Notes under the pieces: model-generated
The model's database searches: none
Told to the model about the DNA's origin: nothing
Seen by the model: only the letters and a program-made list of their open reading frames with translations
NCBI GenBank assembly: GCA_029884425.1
Contig: JAOUHV010000029.1
Span: 1 to 36,305 of the forward strand
Direction of reading: 5' to 3'
From: Gammaproteobacteria bacterium
Lineage (GTDB): Bacteria > Pseudomonadota > Gammaproteobacteria > S012-40
Length of the DNA stretch: 36,305 nt
Part shown: piece by piece, positions 30,969 through 36,305 of the stretch
How positions within the stretch are numbered: position 1 is the first letter of the stretch
Layout: every line of letters starts with the position of its first letter
Made by a program: the position numbers and the translations under genes

Positions 30969-31886
30969 ATGCAGTCACACAACATCAAGTCGATCAGTGT
31001 TGCACAGCAAACGATGCCCCTTTGGAAGAGCGTCAGGGTTTATTTGTCTATTTGCAAACCCAATATCGTGGCACTGACTCTGGTGGCTGCCCTTGCTGGT
31101 ATTTATATCGGCAACAATGGGGTTCTTCCTCAACTCTCAATGTTGATTTGGCTTATGACCACCCTGGCTTTTGCTACAGGTGGGGCCTGTATGATCAATA
31201 ACATTTACGATCAGGACATTGATCGCAAGATGAAGCGCACCGCAGACAGGGCGCTTGCCAAAGGCGTGGCGAAAATCAACTCTGCAATTACACTGGCGAC
31301 GACTATGATCGTCGTTTCGTTGTTATTGATGGCTTATTTTGTTAATGCTGCCTCAGCGATGGTGACGGCGGTTGGTGTGTTTGGCTATGCCGTTGTTTAC
31401 ACCATGTGGGCGAAGCGCCGCACACCTTGGGCTAATCAGATTGGTGGTATCGCTGGTGCAGTTCCGCCAGTGATCGGTTATGTGGCAGTGACTGGTTCAC
31501 TGGATATGATCGCGCTGAGCCTTTTTGCCATCATGGTTGTATGGCAACAACCCCATGCGTTGAGTCTGGCGCTGAAATATCGCGAAGATTACGCCAAGGC
31601 GGGTGTTCCGGTGATTCCTGTGGTTCACGGTGTGCAGAATACCAAACTCCGAATTTTTCTCTATGCTGCACTGCTGGTTCCAGTTTCTGTACTGCCTTAC
31701 GCGGTTGGAATCGCCGGTGGTTTATACCTGGCCGTCAGTGTGTTGCTTGGCCTGTATTATCTCGGAATGTGTTACAAATTTTATGTGTCAGCCAAAGAGT
31801 ATGACATTCGTATATTTCTGTTCACACTGTTGCATTTGATCGCGCTGTTTGGGGCGATGATGATTAATTACATTCCTGCGCACTAA
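30969..31886 (+). CDS. cyoE: Protoheme IX farnesyltransferase (heme O synthase)
   Basis: The 305-residue UbiA-type prenyltransferase has about eight or nine membrane spans. The Mg-prenyl-diphosphate-binding motif is seen as NNIYDQDIDRKMKRTADRAL, and MVVWQQPHALSLALKYREDY with AKAGVPVIPVVHG is typical of CyoE/COX10. It adds a farnesyl chain to heme b, giving heme o, which CtaA then oxidises to heme a. GATGGAG precedes the ATG. A terminator-like hairpin separates it from cox1. Confidence 0.94.
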   Translation: MQSHNIKSISVAQQTMPLWKSVRVYLSICKPNIVALTLVAALAGIYIGNNGVLPQLSMLIWLMTTLAFATGGACMINNIYDQDIDRKMKRTADRALAKGVAKINSAITLATTMIVVSLLLMAYFVNAASAMVTAVGVFGYAVVYTMWAKRRTPWANQIGGIAGAVPPVIGYVAVTGSLDMIALSLFAIMVVWQQPHALSLALKYREDYAKAGVPVIPVVHGVQNTKLRIFLYAALLVPVSVLPYAVGIAGGLYLAVSVLLGLYYLGMCYKFYVSAKEYDIRIFLFTLLHLIALFGAMMINYIPAH

Positions 31887-31925
31887 TGTAACGAGGGAGA
31901 TTGAATTGTTGATGAGGTGATAGGT

Positions 31926-32060
31926 ATGAGTAAAGATTCAGTAGAAATTAATTCAAATAATAATAAGAAGAACATTGCTGGTATTTTGTTAGGGTTGTTT
32001 GTGGTGCTGGTGATGGCTATCACAATTATCAACCAAATACTGAGTAGCCAAGCGGTCTGA
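31926..32060 (+). CDS. 44-residue single-span microprotein
   Basis: This short gene lies between cyoE and ctaA on the same strand. The product starts MSKDSVEINSNNNKKN, a polar N-terminus, followed by one membrane span (IAGILLGLFVVLVMAITIIN) and a short tail QILSSQAV. GAGGTGA about eight bases before the ATG gives a good start. Size and topology resemble the tiny accessory subunits or assembly peptides found in oxidase loci, but I recognise no family. Expression is supported by ribosome site, spacing and hydrophobic pattern only. Confidence 0.65.
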   Translation: MSKDSVEINSNNNKKNIAGILLGLFVVLVMAITIINQILSSQAV

Positions 32061-32122
32061 GTTTTTAGGTAGTATTTTTGGTGTTATGCGATCGTAAGGT
32101 CGCGAAAAAGGTGAGGTGAGTT

Positions 32123-33178
32123 ATGATGACAACACAAAGTTCGTCGTTAATTCGGGCGCAAGACAGATATATGGCCATATGGCTGCTTGCTGTTTGTGCC
32201 ACGATCTTTGCGATGGTGGTGCTGGGCGGTGTTACCCGTCTGACCGGTTCAGGTTTATCCATCGTCGAATGGGACCCCATAATGGGAGCGATTCCTCCGC
32301 TTACCTATGATCAGTGGATGGAAGCATTCCGTTTGTATCAAGCCAGCCCGGAATTCCAATATAAAAATTTCCACATGTCCCTGGACGATTTTAAGGGGAT
32401 TTTCTGGTTCGAATATGCCCATCGTTTGTTGGGTCGGGCGATCGGCGTTATTTTCTTCGTTCCCATGGTGTATTTCATCGTTAAGGGATGGGTTGGAAAA
32501 ACGCTGCGGCTGAAATTTATTACCATTTTTATCCTTGGCGGTTTGCAAGGTGCGTTGGGTTGGTACATGGTGAAAAGCGGTTTGGTAAACGATCCGCATG
32601 TTAGCCAGTATCGCTTGACCGCGCATCTTGGTATGGCATTTGTTATTTTTGCCTACAGTTACTGGGTTGCATTGGGATTGTTGCTGCCCGCACAGCAGAT
32701 GATCAAGAACGCTGCGTCAGTGCGTTTGAGCCGGCTGAGTTATGTGATAACCACCATAGTCTTTATCACCGTCCTTTCCGGTGGCCTGGTCGCCGGGACT
32801 CGCGCAGGTTTTGTATACAACACCTTTCCGTTGATGGATGGTTCCATTGTGCCAAATGGATTGTTCATGTTTGATCCTCTATGGCGAAACTTCTTTGAAA
32901 ACATTATCACGGTGCAATACGACCACCGTTTGTTGGCGATTACCACGTTTTGTTTGATCACGGCGTTCTGGCTTATGTCACGTAAAGCAAAGTTGTCAGT
33001 GCTGCAGCGTACTGCGGCAGGGTTGCTGATGCTGGCGGCGTGTATGCAAGTGGCATTAGGAATTTCCACCTTGGTGCTTGAGGTACCCATTGCTCTGGCT
33101 GCGATTCACCAGGGTGGTGCGGTTGTTCTTTTCTCAGCAGCGCTGTTTGCGTTGCACGTATTTAGAACTTCCAAGTAG
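32123..33178 (+). CDS. ctaA: Heme A synthase (CtaA/COX15)
   Basis: The 351-residue protein has eight predicted spans in two four-helix halves, each with a conserved His pair: EYAHRLLGRAIG and HLGMAFVIFAYSYW in the first, YDHRLLAITTFC and IHQGGAVVLF in the second. The COX15 signature GGVTRLTGSGLSIVEWDPIM is near the N-terminus, with no Bacillus-type extracellular Cys pair after it, so it is the proteobacterial/mitochondrial type. It converts heme o to heme a. AGGTGAG precedes ATG 32123 (a second ATG follows at once). The next gene begins 11 bases after the stop. Confidence 0.94.
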   Translation: MMTTQSSSLIRAQDRYMAIWLLAVCATIFAMVVLGGVTRLTGSGLSIVEWDPIMGAIPPLTYDQWMEAFRLYQASPEFQYKNFHMSLDDFKGIFWFEYAHRLLGRAIGVIFFVPMVYFIVKGWVGKTLRLKFITIFILGGLQGALGWYMVKSGLVNDPHVSQYRLTAHLGMAFVIFAYSYWVALGLLLPAQQMIKNAASVRLSRLSYVITTIVFITVLSGGLVAGTRAGFVYNTFPLMDGSIVPNGLFMFDPLWRNFFENIITVQYDHRLLAITTFCLITAFWLMSRKAKLSVLQRTAAGLLMLAACMQVALGISTLVLEVPIALAAIHQGGAVVLFSAALFALHVFRTSK

Positions 33179-33189
33179 GAGTGGTGCAC

Positions 33190-33786
33190 ATGGGTGTGAG
33201 TGTAAAGTCCACTGCCAAGAGTGAAACGCCGATGGGCGGTAGTGATCAGGATGCAAAGAACAAAGTGCTGTCATTGGCAATTGTTGCACTTTTTCTTGGT
33301 GTCGTTGGAACCGTCTACATTCTGTACTACATCGGAATTTTTTCTACCGTTAAAGTCCAAAAAATTGTGACGCCTGGGTATCAGTTTGCCTACGTCGAAC
33401 ATAAAGGTCCGTACGACAAAATTGATTTGGTCTTCAAACGATTGAAAGAAACGGCCAAGGATATGTCGGTGAGTACGTCGACACCTGCGGCAATATTTTT
33501 AGATGATGCGGGGAAAGTCTCTCCCGAAAAACAGCGCAGCAAAATCGGGTTTATGGTGCGTAAATTCGATCAGATTCCTGGCGGCATGTTGCTGGAGGAG
33601 TTGGCACCGTCGACCGTACTGCAGGGCGTTTTTCAGGGAAGTGCGATGATTGGGTCATACAAAGCCTACTCTGCTATGAAAGAGTGGTGCATGCAGAATG
33701 GCTATCAGCCATTGTTGCCGGCGATGGAGATCTATCATGAAGATGGATCGGTTGAATACCAACTCCGTATCGTTGAGAAGGGCTAA
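33190..33786 (+). CDS. Membrane-anchored GyrI-like (SOUL/effector-binding fold) protein
   Basis: The 198-residue product has one N-terminal span (about 25-48, LAIVALFLGVVGTVYILYYI) and then a GyrI-like small-molecule-binding domain (about 55-198): YQFAYVEHKGPYDKIDLVFK, the AAIFLDDAG strand, KIGFMVRKFDQIPGGMLLEE and a C-terminal AMKEWCMQNGYQPLLPAMEI, YHEDGS segment. Such domains bind hydrophobic ligands or heme-like molecules, usually fused to DNA-binding domains; here there is none. Its place between ctaA and an oxidase-like gene suggests a heme- or oxidase-assembly task, which is inference. GGAG eight bases before ATG 33190 sets the start; in-frame GTG codons at 33181/33184 are less likely. 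Confidence 0.75.
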   Translation: MGVSVKSTAKSETPMGGSDQDAKNKVLSLAIVALFLGVVGTVYILYYIGIFSTVKVQKIVTPGYQFAYVEHKGPYDKIDLVFKRLKETAKDMSVSTSTPAAIFLDDAGKVSPEKQRSKIGFMVRKFDQIPGGMLLEELAPSTVLQGVFQGSAMIGSYKAYSAMKEWCMQNGYQPLLPAMEIYHEDGSVEYQLRIVEKG

Positions 33787-33789
33787 GGT

Positions 33790-35178
33790 ATGAGTCAGAA
33801 ATTTGAATACACATTGGATATTCCAAAGGGTGAGCCTGTTGAGCATGCCAAGGGCTGGTTGTATCTGGCGCTGACTTCGCTGGTGCTGGGTGGGTTGCTC
33901 ACGATTTTGATCGTGCTGTCGCGCACGCCGGGTGTGCAAAACTTTATTCCCTGGATAGATTTTTTTCACACGGCGATTATTGTTCACGTTGATTTGACGG
34001 TGCTGGTTTGGTTTTTATCCATTGCCGGCATTTTCTGGAGTTTGAACAGCGGTGAGCGTCATTGGCTGCTGGGTAAGGTTGCGCTGTGGCTGGCAACGGC
34101 GGGTACGATGATTTTTACTATCTCGCCGTTTGTTGGCGCTGGCGATCCGCTGATGAACAACTATATTCCCATTTTGCAACATCCCGTTTTTCTGGTCGGC
34201 TTGTCGGTGTATGGTTTGGGAATGTTGCTGATGATTGCGCGCGGATTGTTGTCCCGGAGACGAGCAAGCCCAGAAGGGGCGGTACTATCGTTTGGCGTGA
34301 CGACTTCCGTTTATGCAGCATTGTTTGCGTACGTAGCACTGGTATTGACCTATGTACTGATGCCAGCGGACATGGAAGGGCGTTCTTTTTACGAATTGTT
34401 GTTCTGGGGTGGTGGTCATATTTTGCAGTTTACGCACACGCAGTTGATGGCGGTGGCGTGGCTGTGGTTGGCGACCATCGCGGGATTGAGATTGGGTCTG
34501 CCGCACAAACTGACGTTCTGGTTGTTAGCGATTGGTTTTGCGCCCATTTTGTTTTCGCCGCTGATTTATGTTCTTTTTGAAGTAGGCAGCGTTGAGCACA
34601 TCAGGTTGTTCACCGTCCTGATGGAATGGGGCGGTGGCGTGGCCGCATTGCCTATTGGTTTGGCGGTGGTGTATGCCTTGTTTAAGCAGCGCAGTGAAAA
34701 GTTGCTGGCGTCACCTGAGAAATCGGCGCTGGTGTTTTCAATTTTGCTGTTTGCCACCGGCGGAATTATTGGTTTCCTGATTAGCGGCGTCAATGTAACT
34801 ATCCCAGCGCATTATCATGGCTCCATTGTCGCGGTAACGTTGGCGTTTATGGGTGCTGTGTATTATCTGTTGCCCAAGATGGGTTTTGAATCGGTATCAC
34901 ATCGCTGGGGTTGTCGGCAGCCATTGATTTATGGTGGTGGGCAGATGTTGCATGTGCTGGGACTGGCGTGGTCCGGTGGTTATGGTGTGCAGCGTAAAAC
35001 CGCAGGGGTTGAGCAGGGTTTGGACAGATTGCCGGAGGTCCTGGGAATGGGATTGATGGGACTGGGTGGTTTGATTGCCGTTGTGGGCGGCACGGTGTTT
35101 TTGGTGATTGTGTTGCGTGCGATTTGGCGTGGCAAAAAGCGGCCTTCGGCCGCATCTGCTGAACACGCTTCAGCATAG
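33790..35178 (+). CDS. Orphan heme-copper-oxidase subunit I-like membrane protein
   Basis: The 462-residue protein has about 12 spans and the layout of oxidase subunit I. By eye: helix II His60/His66 (FFHTAIIVHVDL, low-spin heme), helix VI His210 (WGGGHILQFTHTQ), helix VII Glu269-His270 (GSVEHIRLFTVLM) where HH is usual, and helix X His341/His343 (IPAHYHGSIVAVTLAFMGAV). Tyr of the His-Tyr cross-link is not seen at the helix VI place. So heme binding looks possible, but the CuB site looks incomplete. It follows the GyrI-like gene by three bases and has no subunit II or III of its own. It could be a quinol or NO-related reductase, a divergent cbb3-like core or a heme-transfer factor. I do not recognise a precise subfamily. 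Confidence 0.8.
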   Translation: MSQKFEYTLDIPKGEPVEHAKGWLYLALTSLVLGGLLTILIVLSRTPGVQNFIPWIDFFHTAIIVHVDLTVLVWFLSIAGIFWSLNSGERHWLLGKVALWLATAGTMIFTISPFVGAGDPLMNNYIPILQHPVFLVGLSVYGLGMLLMIARGLLSRRRASPEGAVLSFGVTTSVYAALFAYVALVLTYVLMPADMEGRSFYELLFWGGGHILQFTHTQLMAVAWLWLATIAGLRLGLPHKLTFWLLAIGFAPILFSPLIYVLFEVGSVEHIRLFTVLMEWGGGVAALPIGLAVVYALFKQRSEKLLASPEKSALVFSILLFATGGIIGFLISGVNVTIPAHYHGSIVAVTLAFMGAVYYLLPKMGFESVSHRWGCRQPLIYGGGQMLHVLGLAWSGGYGVQRKTAGVEQGLDRLPEVLGMGLMGLGGLIAVVGGTVFLVIVLRAIWRGKKRPSAASAEHASA

Positions 35179-35274
35179 AAAACGGTCAAATGGCGACGTT
35201 GCAACAGTAGTTTTGTTTTGAAAGGTGGACAGCGCGCACAGGGGGACACGCTGTCTAATCTCGGCAAATGTGGT

Positions 35275-36305
35275 CTACTCTGCCTCGTCGCTCTCTTCGT
35301 CGTCCTGCGAGTCCAGAATCATGCCTGCGGGTGGTGTAATCTGATAATTCTTGATCATGCGCCGCAAGCGTGGTCGGGAGATGCCCAAGATCTCGCAAGT
35401 TTTTCCTTTGTGCCATTTGGTGGCATCCAGCACGCGTTTGACGTGAGCCTGCTCGACTTCTTCCAGTGAAAGTTCATGAGCTGGCTTGGCATCTCTCGGA
35501 TCAATATTGTTGGCGCTGATCGGGTTGCCGCGTTTGCAGATGTCACTCACCAGGTCAGTAGTAATGGTGTCGGTGGAGCACAAGGCCACCGCCTTGGCGA
35601 GCACGTTTTCCAGTTCGCGGACGTTGCCTGGCCAGTCGTAGTTTTTGAAGCAATCCAGAACGTCCTCCTGAACTTGCACCACATGACGTCCCATCTGATC
35701 GTTGAGACGTTGCAGCAAAAGTTGAATCAAATCCAGAATGTCTTCTTTGCGATCGCGCAATGGTGGTAACTGAATGGTGACAACCTTGAGGCGGTAATAA
35801 AGATCTTCGCGGAATTTTCCTTCGCGAACTTTTTCAGCGAGATCAACATTGGTTGCCGCAATTACCCGGGCGCTGGTTTTAATCGCTTCTTTGCCGCCCA
35901 ATGGCATGTACTCTTTTTCTTGCAGCACGCGCAATAATTTGGCTTGGGTTGTTATGTTCAATTCGCCCAGTTCATCCAGAAACAGAGTACCGTTTTCTGC
36001 AAGCGCGAATTTACCAAGCTGGCGGTTCACTGCGCCGGTGAATGCGCCTTTTTCGTGACCGAACATATCGGATTCAAGCAGTGTGTCGACCAGCGCCGCG
36101 CAGTTGACTGCGACAAACGGGCCGCTGGATTGTTGGCTGGAGTGATGAATGGCGCGCGCGACCAGTTCTTTACCGGTGCCGCTTTCGCCGGTGATCAATA
36201 CGGTTACCGGGCTGCTGGCGACCAGACCAATGGTTTTAAAAACCTCTTTCATCGCACGACTGCGACCGATCATGGTGTACGGTGTGTGGCTGCTTGGCTG
36301 GGGCT
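35275..36305 (-). CDS. Sigma-54-dependent transcriptional regulator, C-terminal part (cut by window edge)
   Basis: The frame stays open to the right edge, with [10 protein letters not shown] read upstream of the first internal Met at 36273, so the N-terminal sensory domain lies outside. Visible parts: AAA+ domain opening [16 protein letters not shown], Walker [19 protein letters not shown], sigma-54 loop [17 protein letters not shown], Walker [14 protein letters not shown], arginine region [20 protein letters not shown], and a C-terminal helix-turn-helix ([20 protein letters not shown]) with an acidic tail ([12 protein letters not shown]). Its targets cannot be told. It converges with the oxidase-like gene; 96 bases between them hold an imperfect inverted repeat but no clear terminator. 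Confidence 0.92.
   Translation of the reverse strand, partial: PQPSSHTPYTMIGRSRAMKEVFKTIGLVASSPVTVLITGESGTGKELVARAIHHSSQQSSGPFVAVNCAALVDTLLESDMFGHEKGAFTGAVNRQLGKFALAENGTLFLDELGELNITTQAKLLRVLQEKEYMPLGGKEAIKTSARVIAATNVDLAEKVREGKFREDLYYRLKVVTIQLPPLRDRKEDILDLIQLLLQRLNDQMGRHVVQVQEDVLDCFKNYDWPGNVRELENVLAKAVALCSTDTITTDLVSDICKRGNPISANNIDPRDAKPAHELSLEEVEQAHVKRVLDATKWHKGKTCEILGISRPRLRRMIKNYQITPPAGMILDSQDDEESDEAE

Noticed and set aside
35227-35253. Inverted repeat GACAGCG...CGCTGTC between the converging last two genes, considered as a terminator
   Set aside because: Seven-base stem with a long loop and no T-run on either strand.
1-36305. CRISPR arrays, tRNA, rRNA and prophage genes
   Set aside because: No regularly spaced repeats, no cloverleaf-like or rRNA-like sequence and no phage structural genes were seen.

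Overview
The window looks like chromosomal DNA of a polarly flagellated gammaproteobacterium. The grounds are a FleQ/FlrA-FlrB-FlrC regulatory cascade, the gene order fliC-flaG-fliD-fliS, flrA-flrBC-fliEFGHIJK, and a proteobacterial aa3-type oxidase locus with CyoE and a COX15-like CtaA. I cannot name the genus from sequence alone.

Left edge (1-430): the 3' end of an IS3-type transposase, an intrinsic terminator, then a well-formed sigma-28 promoter and a structured leader for flagellin. Filament block (430-5675, + strand): fliC, flaG, a large fliD with an internal tandem duplication, fliS and a FliT-like chaperone; fliD has its own sigma-54 promoter. Modification block (5672-9770, - strand): a TPR/GT41 (OGT-like) glycosyltransferase, a TPR sulfotransferase and an unrecognised 198-residue protein. 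A candidate sigma-28 promoter lies just before the sulfotransferase gene, which would put both TPR enzymes in the late flagellar regulon and suggests filament modification.

Regulation and export block (10111-22154, + strand): FleQ-like master activator, FlrB kinase and FlrC regulator, then the basal body, motor and export genes fliEFGHIJ and the hook-length gene fliK. Sigma-54 promoters can be read before flrB and fliK. The usual fliLMNOPQR-flhB genes do not follow; instead there is a Sel1-repeat lipoprotein-like/secreted protein directly abutting an LTA-synthase-like membrane sulfatase-fold enzyme (22259-24979), then a minus-strand secreted DUF1566 protein.

Respiratory block (25620-35178): a minus-strand SCO copper chaperone diverges from cox3-SCO-cox2-cox1 (a type A2-looking oxidase with the YSHPxVY signature), followed by cyoE, a 44-residue single-span microprotein, ctaA, a membrane-anchored GyrI-like domain protein, and an orphan 12-span-like heme-copper-oxidase subunit I homologue whose CuB site looks incomplete. 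The window ends inside a convergent minus-strand sigma-54 activator.

Most interesting for follow-up: the sigma-28-linked TPR sulfotransferase/TPR glycosyltransferase pair, and the cox-assembly tail with the GyrI-like membrane protein and orphan oxidase-like subunit.
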